This document shows positions 47,699-56,572 of a stretch of DNA of 64,000 nucleotides, one piece after another. The notes beneath the pieces were generated by a model. That model saw only the letters and a program-made list of their open reading frames with translations, was not told the origin of the DNA and made no database searches. A program made the position numbers and the translations under genes. How positions within the stretch are numbered: the stretch's first letter is position 1; the number at the start of each line of letters is the position of its first letter. Location of the stretch: contig SUXO01000001.1 in assembly GCA_015060885.1 (NCBI GenBank), positions 62,001-126,000 of the forward strand, written 5' to 3'. Source of the stretch: Bacteroidales bacterium. GTDB taxonomy: Bacteria > Bacteroidota > Bacteroidia > Bacteroidales > Bacteroidaceae.

Positions 47699-48030
47699 AA
47701 TAATCCTTTGCTTTTTAGCGAAGTTTCTAATGCATAAAACATTTCCAATTTTGATGGTAGTGGGGTTATATTATTATCATAAACACTTTCAATTGGTGTT
47801 GTTGTATCTTTTATATTGACAAGTCTTATTTTAATAATATCTCCTTTCTCTATCAGGTTGTATTTATGCCCAATGTGTCTGATTTTATTATCATAATCAA
47901 TGCTTGCTGAATATAAAAAAGCTCCCTTTTTATTATTTGAGTTTATAGAATTTATATGTACGATCGTTTGACCGTTCTTAACTCCAATTAGAGTTCTTTT
48001 ATTATTATAAATTATTTCTATACCATTCAT
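47695..48030 (-). CDS. Small island protein, paralogue of its downstream neighbour
   Basis: 111 aa, not recognised. It starts MNGIEIIYNNKRTLIGVKNGQTIVHIN and ends SKLEMFYALETSLKSKGLL, parallel in layout to the downstream 110-aa protein, so the pair probably arose by an old tandem duplication. No hydrophobic segment and no cysteines. The stop overlaps the next start by 4 bp, and its own start overlaps the stop of the 322-codon gene, so all three are translationally coupled. Confidence 0.7.
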   Translation of the reverse strand: MNGIEIIYNNKRTLIGVKNGQTIVHINSINSNNKKGAFLYSASIDYDNKIRHIGHKYNLIEKGDIIKIRLVNIKDTTTPIESVYDNNITPLPSKLEMFYALETSLKSKGLL

Positions 48031-48974
48031 TGTTTTTTACATTTATGTGTTGAGTATGGAGGCCAATAGCCTTGTGTTAAACAGAATTGTAAGCAAATAG
48101 AGCAACCATCAATTATTTCAGAATAACAAGATTCAAATTCTTGCTGACAGTATTCGTAGTTTTCATCTGCGGTCTTATCAAATTTTTTGCATACAAGATA
48201 TTCATATAGCATCACGCCGGCTGTGTATACCATAAATCCTGTCGCAACAGCTGTGGCAGCCCCAATAACCATAATTTCATCGCCAGGTATAGGGGTCGCT
48301 ATTGCAACTAACATTGATGTAGCTAAAACCTTATGACATAATTCACCAAAGTTTTCGTTAGATTCACTTCTTGTTTTTATCAATATGTGCTGTGTGGCTG
48401 TACGAGAGGTATGTATCATCAAACCTTGACTTTCTAGATATTGAATCTCTTTCATTCCATAGTATAGTACTGATGTTACATTAAATAACCTTTCCTGTTG
48501 TATTTGTGGTACTACTTCATAAATATCTTCATTTATTTTCAATAAAACATTGTAGTATTCCTTAATTGAGGTAGTAGAGTTGCATTCGTCAATTATTCTA
48601 TTTAAGAATTCAATTTGAATTTTTGTTAAATTTTTGACTTGTTCTACAAATCTTTTTGGGCTTATGTTGTATTCATAGATAGAGCCTTTTGTTTTACAAA
48701 TATTGGGGTTCGCATTGTAAAAATCATTATAAAAATTTTCTTTAAATTCTAACGACTCGTTAGCATTTGAATAATCGACCCCTTGTTTATGTAAGTTTCT
48801 AATTGTAATATTTAATTCTTTTGCAACTCCTTGTCCTAATTGTTTTGAAGTTTCTGGCCAATTTTCTCTGTACTCAATTTGTCTAAATCTGTTAAATTCA
48901 TCTAAATCGCTGCTACAATAGCAAAAAATAATTATCGAAAGACTTAAAAAAAGTGTTAAAATTTTGATTCTCAT
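48027..48974 (-). CDS. Secreted island protein with hydrophobic Gly/Ala segment and Cys-rich tail
   Basis: 315 aa from the ATG at 48974 (MRIKILTLFLSLSIIIFCYCSSD). The earlier in-frame ATG at 48995 adds seven residues before the signal peptide and overlaps the upstream gene. An N-terminal export signal, perhaps a weak lipobox, leads into a mainly helical body. A long apolar stretch follows near residues 216-262 (MLVAIATPIPGDEIMVIGAA), and then a tail with seven cysteines (EYCQQEFESCYSEIIDGCSIC). I recognise no family. A secreted effector, toxin or carrier is conceivable from the shape alone; an ordinary envelope protein is equally possible. Confidence 0.65.
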   Translation of the reverse strand: MRIKILTLFLSLSIIIFCYCSSDLDEFNRFRQIEYRENWPETSKQLGQGVAKELNITIRNLHKQGVDYSNANESLEFKENFYNDFYNANPNICKTKGSIYEYNISPKRFVEQVKNLTKIQIEFLNRIIDECNSTTSIKEYYNVLLKINEDIYEVVPQIQQERLFNVTSVLYYGMKEIQYLESQGLMIHTSRTATQHILIKTRSESNENFGELCHKVLATSMLVAIATPIPGDEIMVIGAATAVATGFMVYTAGVMLYEYLVCKKFDKTADENYEYCQQEFESCYSEIIDGCSICLQFCLTQGYWPPYSTHKCKKQ

Positions 48975-48978
48975 AAAA

Positions 48979-50019
48979 TTATTTAACGTTTGCATTTATT
49001 GTTATTGTATATATAGGTGTATCTAAAGAGTTAGATGCTATGTGTACCTCTCTATAAATACTGCCTTTATTTTCTGGTGTGAAATCAAATTTTAATATTA
49101 TTGATTTTCCAGGGTTTATAATGTTTTTTTTTGAACTATTTATCTTTACACAACTGCAACTCGTTAGTATATCTGAAATTTTAAGAGGATGTCCCCCGTT
49201 GTTAAATATTTCAATATTCACATTGTATGTGTGGTTTATTATGCAATTGGGTAGGTTTACTATATTTGTTGATGAGGAAATCTTTGGTGCAGAATTATTA
49301 TACATAGGATTAAGGACTTTGTTTGCTATTAATAATTCATCATAATAGTAAAATATATCTGATGCAGAATCAAATTCAAGAAGTTCCTTAGCTGTTTCTC
49401 TTGCTTCTATGGTTTTATTAAAATGTATCTGATTTTCTAATTTTAAATATAAGAGATATGGGTGTTTTCTTTTTGCAAGTAATGAGTCTATACAAATATC
49501 AGCATCTTTGTTTGTATATATTTTTGATTTTAATATTAAAGCATTATTAACCATATTTATGATATCCTTTTTATCTTTTTCATAGTTTTGGTTGTAATGA
49601 AACTCAGAGGAAGTTTCTTCTGAAAGAATTGCTTTATCAATATAATAGAAACTCTCTATTGAACTTCCAGGTACTAATTCTATTAGTTGTTTATTTGTGT
49701 TGAATACACAAGTAACAGGATAAATGTGTGGGGATAATAACTTTGAGTACCATTTGTTATCGTTGTTGTAGACATTTATAAAGTTATACAAAATACTGTG
49801 GGGCAATTTTGTATGTGTTTTTATCATTTTGAGATATTCGTTTACGGTGAAATGTGTTGAGTCTATAAGTACTATGCAGAAAGGCAGGCCTGTATTATCT
49901 GACAAACTGCGAATCTCATCTATACTTTTATTATTATATGTATAAAACTTATTTTCTTCATTAATACATGAAAGTGTAAAAAGAATACTCATAAAGTAAA
50001 AAAATAAAAAATTTTTCAT
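48979..50019 (-). CDS. Lipoprotein with C-terminal DUF1573 domain
   Basis: 346 aa. Signal peptide and lipobox MKNFLFFYFMSILFTLSC predict a lipid-anchored protein. The front half (GLPFCIVLIDSTHFTVNEYL) may be a degenerate thioredoxin-like fold without a CxxC pair. The last 90 residues are an Ig-like DUF1573 domain (LKISDILTSCSCVKINSS; KGSIYREVHIASNS). In Bacteroidetes such proteins are often encoded beside exported peptides and Wzy_C proteins. First gene of the island run, with 167 bp of AT-rich DNA in front holding only a weak promoter match (TATTTTTA on the minus strand). Confidence 0.78.
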   Translation of the reverse strand: MKNFLFFYFMSILFTLSCINEENKFYTYNNKSIDEIRSLSDNTGLPFCIVLIDSTHFTVNEYLKMIKTHTKLPHSILYNFINVYNNDNKWYSKLLSPHIYPVTCVFNTNKQLIELVPGSSIESFYYIDKAILSEETSSEFHYNQNYEKDKKDIINMVNNALILKSKIYTNKDADICIDSLLAKRKHPYLLYLKLENQIHFNKTIEARETAKELLEFDSASDIFYYYDELLIANKVLNPMYNNSAPKISSSTNIVNLPNCIINHTYNVNIEIFNNGGHPLKISDILTSCSCVKINSSKKNIINPGKSIILKFDFTPENKGSIYREVHIASNSLDTPIYTITINANVK

Positions 50020-50185
50020 TTTAATAAAAGCTAATTCGTCCGAATTTTAGGTATTTATGGCGGTGTAAAAATAATAAAAATTACATAATGTATAATTCCT
50101 ATACATATATTTTAGTAGCTTGTGTCTATATTTTTCTTTTGTAACGTTATTACAGCATTGTTTCTACAATGTATAAGGAAATATT

Positions 50186-50242
50186 ATCATCGGAACTGTC
50201 GGCAACAGTCGCGCAGTGTAATAAGAGCCTCAGGGCCCATAT
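50186..50242 (-). repeat. Right direct repeat (3' end of wbqC)
   Basis: The 57 bp end exactly one base beyond the wbqC stop codon (TCA on the plus strand at 50187-50189) and match the left copy at 56 positions. Sequence similarity stops abruptly on both sides. Confidence 0.95.
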
Positions 50243-50798
50243 TGAAAAGCAGGTCAATGATACTTAAATTGGGAATGAATCCGTGGCGTGCTGCAAATAC
50301 CTGGTAGTAGGGTTCGGGGGAGTAGCCCTCTATTGTGGCAAGGGCTTTGGGCTCGGCAATGTGGCGCAGTTCCTCCACTGCGCTATCGGGCGTGTCAACC
50401 GCTTTGCGGTCGAGTCCCAGAAGTTCACACACAACAGCGTGGAGCCGCATGTTGAAATCCATAAGGAACCCGTCGCGTTCTTGGTAGAAATGGGCAAAAT
50501 CGTCGGCGTAATAGTCGAAGAAAGGGCTTTTGCGGTAGGCGCTTACAATGGCGTTCCAGTGCAGGTGTCGCCAGTTTCCGTGTTCGCTTATACGCACATC
50601 GCGCATAGCCTGGTTGCCGTTGTGTACAATGGGTATGGTAAGGGCCTGTGTCCCGTTTTCCGTGGCTATGACAGCTCTGTTGCGAAAGGTCTGTTTCACA
50701 AACGGGGAGCTGCCGTCTATAATTATTCCATCGGAGGCATACAGGCGGGCATACAGCGGCACGGGTGCCAGGTAGAGCGGGTGTGCAAGTATGTTCAT
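50187..50798 (-). CDS. WbqC-family protein
   Basis: 203-aa protein of the WbqC-like family. Relatives are found near O-antigen and lipid genes, and their reaction is not settled. Typical stretches are YASDGIIIDGSSPFVKQTFRNRAVI, HNGNQAMRDVRISEHGNWRHLHWNAIVSAYRKSPFFDYY and DLLFNMGPEAL. The gene lies 6 bp after lepB on the same strand. Its last 17 codons and stop form the right direct repeat of the island, yet the protein looks complete, so insertion restored the coding end. Confidence 0.88.
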   Translation of the reverse strand: MNILAHPLYLAPVPLYARLYASDGIIIDGSSPFVKQTFRNRAVIATENGTQALTIPIVHNGNQAMRDVRISEHGNWRHLHWNAIVSAYRKSPFFDYYADDFAHFYQERDGFLMDFNMRLHAVVCELLGLDRKAVDTPDSAVEELRHIAEPKALATIEGYSPEPYYQVFAARHGFIPNLSIIDLLFNMGPEALITLRDCCRQFR

Positions 50799-50804
50799 TG
50801 CCGG

Positions 50805-52226
50805 TTATTTATAGCTGTCGACAAAGCGGAAGAGGCGGTTCCAGCGTATCTTGCCGTCGAACCAGCCGCGGTCCTTGTCGAGCGATAGCCATATAAGAAT
50901 GGGCTTGCCCACAATGTGGTCTTCGGGTACAAATCCCCAGCAACGCGAGTCGGCGCTGTTGTGGCGGTTGTCGCCCATCATCCAGTAGTAATCCATCTTG
51001 AATGTATAGCTGTCGCTCTCCTTGCCGTTGATGAATATTTTTCCATCCTTCACTTGCAGGTCGTTGCCCTCGTAAACGGCGATGGGGCGTTCATACACAG
51101 GCAGGTTTTCCAGCGTGAGCTTTATGCTGTCGCCGCGTTTGGGAATCCACACCGGGCCGTAATTGTCGACAGTCCAGCCGGTGTAGCCGTTGAGCGGGTA
51201 TATGCCGCGTGTCTCGTCGTTCTCGGCAGGCTCTATGGAACTCACGAGCGTGGTGTAGCGTTGCATCCGGGCAAGTGCTTTGGGTGTGAGGGGTATGAGG
51301 TAACGGCCGTTGTAGTAGCGTTTCAGGTCGTCTTTGCTTATGTCGAGCCGGCGGCGTATGCGTTCGGTCATAGGGGCTTTGAACTTTACCCAGTAGTTGA
51401 ATTGCACGTTCTCGGGGGCAACACTCTTCTGCCCGTCAATGTATATCTCCTTATCCTTTATTTCGAGGGTTTCGCCAGGGAGGCCCACACAGCGTTTCAC
51501 GTAGTTCTCGCGACGGTCCACGGGACGCCACAGTTTTTCACCGAACTGTTCGGGATGCTGTTCCATATATTTGCGGCCGGCGGTGTAGTAGAGGTCGTAA
51601 ACGGCTCTCTGCCGCTCGGTCGTGAGGCTGTCCATAATGGGCTTGTTGGGGTAGAGGCTCTCGCCTATGTAGTAGCAGTCGCTGTAATAGTCAATGACGT
51701 TGGGGTTGGTGGTGGCGGTGTCGCCGGCAGGGTAGTTGAATACCACAATGTCGCCCCGTTCAATATCTTCCCATCCGCGCACACGTTCATAATCCCACTG
51801 TATGCAGTCGAGATAGCTTTTAGTGCCTGTAACGGGCATAGTGTGTTGTGTGAGCGGCATGCTCAAAGGTGTCTGCGGCTTACGCGGGCCGTAATTCATC
51901 TTGCTCACAAAAAGGTAGTCGCCAACCAATAACGATTTTTCCAGCGACGACGACGGGATTACATAGTTCTGGAAAAAGAAGAGGTTCACAAAGTACACTG
52001 CGACAAGTGCAAACACAATGGCATCTACCCAGCTCATAACGGTGCGCACGGCGGGGTTGCTGCTTTTCTTCCACCATCCCCAGGGGATGAAACGGGTTAT
52101 GTAGTTGTCAATGATGAACGGGATTACAATAATTCCAATCCAGCTCTTTACCCATAAGAGGAACAGTATGTACAGTGTGAGGGTTACCGCAAGGCGCAAG
52201 TAATCCTTTTTGGAAGGTTTTCTCAT
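50805..52226 (-). CDS. lepB: Signal peptidase I, large Bacteroidetes form
   Basis: Cleaves signal peptides at the outer face of the inner membrane. The protein is 473 aa, longer than the usual 250-320. Two hydrophobic helices lie near the N-terminus, followed by a third (about 65-85). The catalytic Ser is in YVIPSSSLEKSLLVGDYLFVSK near residue 95, with Leu in place of the common Met after it. The general-base Lys lies in NYVKRCVGLPGETLEI near residue 240. The final GDNRHNSADSRCWGFVPEDHIVGKP box is present. The central insertion is usual for this phylum. It lies 25 bp after dapB, with wbqC behind, forming a likely operon. Confidence 0.94.
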   Translation of the reverse strand: MRKPSKKDYLRLAVTLTLYILFLLWVKSWIGIIVIPFIIDNYITRFIPWGWWKKSSNPAVRTVMSWVDAIVFALVAVYFVNLFFFQNYVIPSSSLEKSLLVGDYLFVSKMNYGPRKPQTPLSMPLTQHTMPVTGTKSYLDCIQWDYERVRGWEDIERGDIVVFNYPAGDTATTNPNVIDYYSDCYYIGESLYPNKPIMDSLTTERQRAVYDLYYTAGRKYMEQHPEQFGEKLWRPVDRRENYVKRCVGLPGETLEIKDKEIYIDGQKSVAPENVQFNYWVKFKAPMTERIRRRLDISKDDLKRYYNGRYLIPLTPKALARMQRYTTLVSSIEPAENDETRGIYPLNGYTGWTVDNYGPVWIPKRGDSIKLTLENLPVYERPIAVYEGNDLQVKDGKIFINGKESDSYTFKMDYYWMMGDNRHNSADSRCWGFVPEDHIVGKPILIWLSLDKDRGWFDGKIRWNRLFRFVDSYK

Positions 52227-52251
52227 TTTGCGAGGTTATTAGGAAACTTCT

Positions 52252-53007
52252 TTAAAAATCGAACAGGTTGCTCATGCCCAGCAGGCCGTTGTGCTCGTTC
52301 ACATACTCGGCTGCTATGACTGCGCCAAGTGCGAAACCGCTGCGGTTTTTGGCATCGTGTGTGATTGTTATGCTGTCGGCTGCCGAGTCGTATGTTATGG
52401 TGTGTATGCCGGGCACCTCGTCGCGGCGTATGGCATCAATTTTAAGTTCGCCTTCACCGGCCTGCGCACCGGGAGTGATGCTCCCGTCGGGGTTGGTAAG
52501 GTCGCCCATAATCCATTGGCTCTTGCGGTCGAGGTTGGCGAGAATACCCTCGGCGAGGGTGATGGCTGTGCCGCTGGGTGCATCGAGCTTGTGAATGTGA
52601 TGTGTCTCCTCCATTGTCACGTCGTAGTTGGGGAAACGGTTCATAATCTTTGCAAGGTAGCGGTTTACAGCCGAGAATACCGCCACGCCCAAGCTGAAAT
52701 TGCTCGACCAGAAGAGTGTCTTGCCCTCTTTCTCGCACAACTCCTTCATTTCGGGTTCGTGCTGCTGGTACCAGCCTGTGCTGCCGCTCACCACCTTCAC
52801 ACCCGCAGCCATCGCCTCTTTGCAGTTGTCGTATGCCACGGTGGGTGCAGTGAACTCAATAGCTACATCGGCCGAACGGAACGCCTCGCTGCCGAAATCT
52901 TCGCGGTTGTCAATATCTATTATTGAAACAATTTCGTGTCCTCTCTCAATGGCAATCTTCTCAATGGTCTTTCCCATTTTGCCATATCCAATAAGTGCAA
53001 TTTTCAT
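52252..53007 (-). CDS. dapB: 4-hydroxy-tetrahydrodipicolinate reductase
   Basis: NAD(P)H-dependent step of the lysine/diaminopimelate pathway, needed for peptidoglycan. The protein is 251 aa. The Rossmann turn is IGYGKMGKTIEKIA at residues 5-18, and the catalytic His-Lys region is ETHHIHKLDAPSGTAITLAEG near residue 137. First gene of the dapB-lepB-wbqC run, preceded by a TATCTTCG promoter. Confidence 0.96.
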   Translation of the reverse strand: MKIALIGYGKMGKTIEKIAIERGHEIVSIIDIDNREDFGSEAFRSADVAIEFTAPTVAYDNCKEAMAAGVKVVSGSTGWYQQHEPEMKELCEKEGKTLFWSSNFSLGVAVFSAVNRYLAKIMNRFPNYDVTMEETHHIHKLDAPSGTAITLAEGILANLDRKSQWIMGDLTNPDGSITPGAQAGEGELKIDAIRRDEVPGIHTITYDSAADSITITHDAKNRSGFALGAVIAAEYVNEHNGLLGMSNLFDF

Positions 53008-53039
53008 ATATGTTGTTTTTGTTTATCCGTTTTACAGCG

Positions 53040-53047
53040 CGAAGATA
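53040..53047 (-). promoter_or_regulatory. dapB -7 box
   Basis: The minus strand reads TATCTTCG, 33 bp before the dapB start. The element lies in the 113-bp gap behind the acyltransferase gene. Confidence 0.6.
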
Positions 53048-53120
53048 GTGAAAAATCTCTTATATTTAATACGTTTCCGCGCGCGAGTGGTTAAAAGATG
53101 TTGCGGAATATGCTTCTCCT

Positions 53121-54290
53121 CTATCTCTTCAAGAATCTTTTTGTAAGGTATCGTCGCACAGGCTCGTCATAAAGTTTCAGGCAGGCATATGCAAGCAGGA
53201 TGCTCGCTATTATGACGGTGAGCGAAATGCCCCACGTTTCGCCATGCGTGTAGAAATGCTTCTCAATGAGCCACTTGTAAAAGATGTACATTATGGGGTA
53301 GTGCACAATGTAGAGCGGGTAGGAAATGTCGCCCAGGAACTTGTTTATACGCCCTGTCACGTTGTCGCTGCAACCGCCGCAGGCACCCACCCACACTATC
53401 ACGGGGAAGAGCAGCGCAATGCAGGCAAACTCATAGAGGCTGTTGATGCTTGCCTTGCCGGTGGGGGCGATGTATGGAACCGAAAATACTGCAACGAGCA
53501 GTGTGCTGCATAGCCAGAATGCTCCTTTTACCTTGCTTGGCTTAAAGGTGCGCGAAAGCAGCATACCCACCGTGAAGGGGAACATCATGCGCACAAGGCC
53601 GCCCCAGAAGTTGACACTGTCGATGGTCCAGCCTACACCCACCATATCGTACCCCGAAATGTCGCCCACAAAGAACCAGGCGTGTACCGCACCAAGTGTC
53701 ACCGCAAGCACAGCAAGTGCTTTGGTCGGTAGGCGGCGTATGAACAGAGCGTAAAGAATGTTGCCTATATATTCGAACCACAGCGACCAGGTGGGGCCGT
53801 TCAGGGGGAACATCTCGCCATTGCCACGCACTTCGTGAGGCGCACCGGGGAGTGCCGGTACCATAAACATTGTGAGCAGTGCAGCCATCATCACCCATCC
53901 TGTCGGTGTGGTTGTGCCGTTCCACTGCCGGCACCCCTCGAAAAGGAATGCCGCAACACCAATGACCGCGCCCATTACAACCATCGGATGCAGGCGTATG
54001 AGGCGGCGTTTGAAGAAGTTGCCGAGGCTCATTCTGTCCCATCGGTCGTCATAGGCATAGCTGATTACAAACCCCGAAAGCATAAAAAAGAAATCCACGG
54101 CAATGTGTCCGTGGTTGAGTGTGGTTATGAGTCCGTCGCCCTCGCCGTTTGTAGTCCGGGCAAAGGCAAAGCCCTCGAAGATGTGATACAAAAGTACCAG
54201 CAGGGCGGCAACACCGCGCAAGCCGTCTAGCAGTTCGTAGTGGGGTTTTGTGTCGGCAAAATGTGCCGATGAAAGGGTGGTTTTTTGCAT
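53121..54290 (-). CDS. Acyltransferase 3 family membrane protein
   Basis: Integral membrane acyltransferase of the OafA/NodX class, 389 aa from the ATG at 54290 (MQKTTLSSAHFADTKPHYELLDGLRG). The ORF-track start at 54344 adds 18 polar residues with no family match. About ten helices are visible. The catalytic His-Asp region is NHGHIAVDFFFMLSGFVISYAYDDRW near residue 75, and RRLIRLHPMVVMG is conserved. It probably O-acetylates a surface glycan; the substrate is not predictable. Single gene, divergent from metG. Confidence 0.9.
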   Translation of the reverse strand: MQKTTLSSAHFADTKPHYELLDGLRGVAALLVLLYHIFEGFAFARTTNGEGDGLITTLNHGHIAVDFFFMLSGFVISYAYDDRWDRMSLGNFFKRRLIRLHPMVVMGAVIGVAAFLFEGCRQWNGTTTPTGWVMMAALLTMFMVPALPGAPHEVRGNGEMFPLNGPTWSLWFEYIGNILYALFIRRLPTKALAVLAVTLGAVHAWFFVGDISGYDMVGVGWTIDSVNFWGGLVRMMFPFTVGMLLSRTFKPSKVKGAFWLCSTLLVAVFSVPYIAPTGKASINSLYEFACIALLFPVIVWVGACGGCSDNVTGRINKFLGDISYPLYIVHYPIMYIFYKWLIEKHFYTHGETWGISLTVIIASILLAYACLKLYDEPVRRYLTKRFLKR

Positions 54291-54430
54291 TTTTCTTTCT
54301 GTTTTTCCGGTTGCAGTGTCGCAAATGTAACACATCCCGCCCAATTATGCAAATAGCGGTTTTCGCGCCCGCGTTGGCGCGCATTTTAATATTAATAATA
54401 TTTTATACCGTTAAATTGAAATTAAATGCC

Positions 54431-54438
54431 TATTTTTG
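54431..54438 (+). promoter_or_regulatory. metG -7 box
   Basis: TATTTTTG matches the TAnnTTTG consensus, 61 bp before the metG ATG, in a 209-bp divergent spacer with no other clear element. Confidence 0.55.
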
Positions 54439-54499
54439 TAGGTTACTTTGTAAAATGCACCAAAAGCGCAGCAAAATAGAAAACAAAATATAATCTCTT

Positions 54500-56557
54500 A
54501 TGGAAAAGAAATTCAAAAGAACTCTGGTTACATCGGCCTTGCCCTATGCCAACGGCCCTGTACACATCGGTCACCTTGCCGGCGTATATGTACCGGCCGA
54601 CATCTACACCCGTTACCTGCGTCTTAAAGGCGAGGAGGTTTTGTTCATCGGCGGTAGCGACGAACACGGCGTTCCCGTTACACAGCGTGCCCGCAAGGAG
54701 GGCATTACTCCGCAGGATGTGGTGGACCGCTATCATAACATCATCAAGGATAGCTTTGAGGGATTTGGTATATCGTTCGATATTTATAGCCGTACAACAT
54801 CCGAGACGCATCACAAATTTGCTTCGGAGTTTTTCCGTACGCTCTACGATGATGGCAAGCTTGTGGAGCAGACATCAAAGCAATTCTACGACGTGAAGAA
54901 TGAGAAGTTCCTCACCGACCGTGATGTTGTGGGTGAATGCCCTTATTGCCACAAACAGGCCTATGGTAACCAGTGCGAGGAGGGATGTGGTCGCGCACTT
55001 GAACCCACAGAACTTATCAATCCTCGTTCAAAGGAGACCGGTGAGGCTCCTGTGCTCAAAGAGACAAAGAACTGGTATCTGCCGCTCAATGAGTACCAGC
55101 AGTGGCTCAAAGAGTGGATTTTGGAGAGCCACAAGGAGTGGCGTCCGAATGTGTATGGCCAGTGCAAGAGCTGGCTCGATATGGACTTGCAGCCCCGTGC
55201 TATGACGCGTGACCTCGATTGGGGTATTCCCGTACCGGTTGAGGGAGCCGAGGGCAAGGTGCTTTATGTATGGTTCGATGCTCCCATCGGATATATCTCG
55301 AACACAAAGGAGCTGTGCGACAAGGAGTCCGAAAAATATGGCTCGTGGGAGCAGTGGTGGCAGAGTGAGGATACACGCCTTGTACACTTCATTGGCAAGG
55401 ATAACATTGTGTTCCACTGCATCATTTTCCCTGTGATGATGAAGGCTCACGGCAAGTATGTGATGCCCGACAATGTGCCGAGCAACGAATTCCTTAACCT
55501 CGAAGACGACAAGATATCGACATCGCGCAACTGGGCGGTATGGCTCAACGAGTACCTTGTCGACTTCCCCGGCAAGCAGGATGTACTGCGTTACGTGCTC
55601 ACAGCCAATGCCCCCGAAACAAAAGACAACAACTTCACCTGGAAGGATTTTCAGGCACGCAACAACAATGAGCTTGTTGCCGTGTATGGAAACTTCGTGA
55701 ACCGCGCGCTTGTGCTCACCAAAAAATATTTCGACGGCAAGGTGCCCGCCGCAGGCGAGTTCACCGACTACGACAAGGCCATAATTGCCGAATTTGTCGA
55801 TGTAAAGGAGAAGGTAGAGCATCTGCTCGACCAGTACAAGTTCCGTGATGCACAGAAAGAGGCAATGGAGCTTGCCCGCATAGGCAACCGTTATCTTGCC
55901 GAAACCGAGCCGTGGAAAGTTGCCAAGAGCGACCTGGGCCGTGTAGCCACAATCCTTAACCTCTCTTTGCAGCTGGTAGCCAACCTCTCTATCGCTTTTG
56001 AACCCTTTATGCCGTTCAGCAGCAAGAAACTGCGCGAAATGTTGCAGATGGACTCCTGCGAGTGGGCAAGCCTCGGCAGCATCAATCTCCTCCCCGAAGG
56101 CCACGCGCTGGGCGAGGTGGGCCTGCTGTTCGAAAAGATTGAGGACGATGCAATACAGGCGCAGCTCGACAGGCTCGAAGAGATAAAGAAGGCCAATGCA
56201 GCAGCTGCATACAAGGCCAACCCCATACGCCCCGAAATTGCTTTTGAGGATTTCGCAAAGGTCGATATCCGCGTGGGTACCGTGCTTGAATGTACCAAAG
56301 TGCCCAAGGCCGACAAGCTCTTGCAGTTCAAGATAGACGACGGCCTTGAAACCCGCACCATCCTTTCGGGCATTGCCAAGCAGTTCAACCCCGAAGAGCT
56401 TGTGGGCAAACAGGTGTGCTTTGTTGCCAACCTTGCTCCCCGCACAATGCGCGGCATTGTGAGCCAGGGTATGATACTGAGTGCCGAGGACAACGAGGGC
56501 AAGCTCTCGCTGCTCACCGTTGCTCCCGCCGCAAAACCCGGTAGCGAAGTAAAATAA
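54500..56557 (+). CDS. metG: Methionyl-tRNA synthetase
   Basis: Charges elongator and initiator tRNA-Met. The protein is 685 aa. The HIGH box is [13 protein letters not shown] near residue 17. A zinc knuckle is seen in [23 protein letters not shown] near residue 140. The KMSKS loop appears as [12 protein letters not shown] near residue 338. An anticodon-binding helical domain follows, and a C-terminal tRNA-binding OB domain (about 575-685) carries [20 protein letters not shown] and GIVSQGMIL. The flippase gene starts 15 bp later, so the glycan genes may be read from the metG transcript. Confidence 0.98.
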   Translation: MEKKFKRTLVTSALPYANGPVHIGHLAGVYVPADIYTRYLRLKGEEVLFIGGSDEHGVPVTQRARKEGITPQDVVDRYHNIIKDSFEGFGISFDIYSRTTSETHHKFASEFFRTLYDDGKLVEQTSKQFYDVKNEKFLTDRDVVGECPYCHKQAYGNQCEEGCGRALEPTELINPRSKETGEAPVLKETKNWYLPLNEYQQWLKEWILESHKEWRPNVYGQCKSWLDMDLQPRAMTRDLDWGIPVPVEGAEGKVLYVWFDAPIGYISNTKELCDKESEKYGSWEQWWQSEDTRLVHFIGKDNIVFHCIIFPVMMKAHGKYVMPDNVPSNEFLNLEDDKISTSRNWAVWLNEYLVDFPGKQDVLRYVLTANAPETKDNNFTWKDFQARNNNELVAVYGNFVNRALVLTKKYFDGKVPAAGEFTDYDKAIIAEFVDVKEKVEHLLDQYKFRDAQKEAMELARIGNRYLAETEPWKVAKSDLGRVATILNLSLQLVANLSIAFEPFMPFSSKKLREMLQMDSCEWASLGSINLLPEGHALGEVGLLFEKIEDDAIQAQLDRLEEIKKANAAAAYKANPIRPEIAFEDFAKVDIRVGTVLECTKVPKADKLLQFKIDDGLETRTILSGIAKQFNPEELVGKQVCFVANLAPRTMRGIVSQGMILSAEDNEGKLSLLTVAPAAKPGSEVK

Positions 56558-56572
56558 CAAGATAACCCGCCG

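Larger units (their letters stand above)
45012..50242. mobile_element. Putative integrated island bounded by 57-bp direct repeats
   Basis: A 5.2-kb block runs between two 57-bp direct repeats that differ at one base. The right copy is the real 3' end of the wbqC gene, including its stop codon; the left copy is an orphan of the same 17 codons. All six genes inside lie on the minus strand, five in one overlapping or near-overlapping run with an 8-bp gap to the last. They are visibly more AT-rich than the flanks (17 G/C in a hand-counted 60 bases at 48541, against 32 in 60 at 55081). No integrase, transposase or inverted ends are seen, so mobilisation would have to be in trans. Confidence 0.7.

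Noticed and set aside
45012-50242. Insertion sequence or transposon ends around the AT-rich island
   Set aside because: No transposase, no terminal inverted repeats, and the 57-bp repeats are far longer than a target-site duplication.
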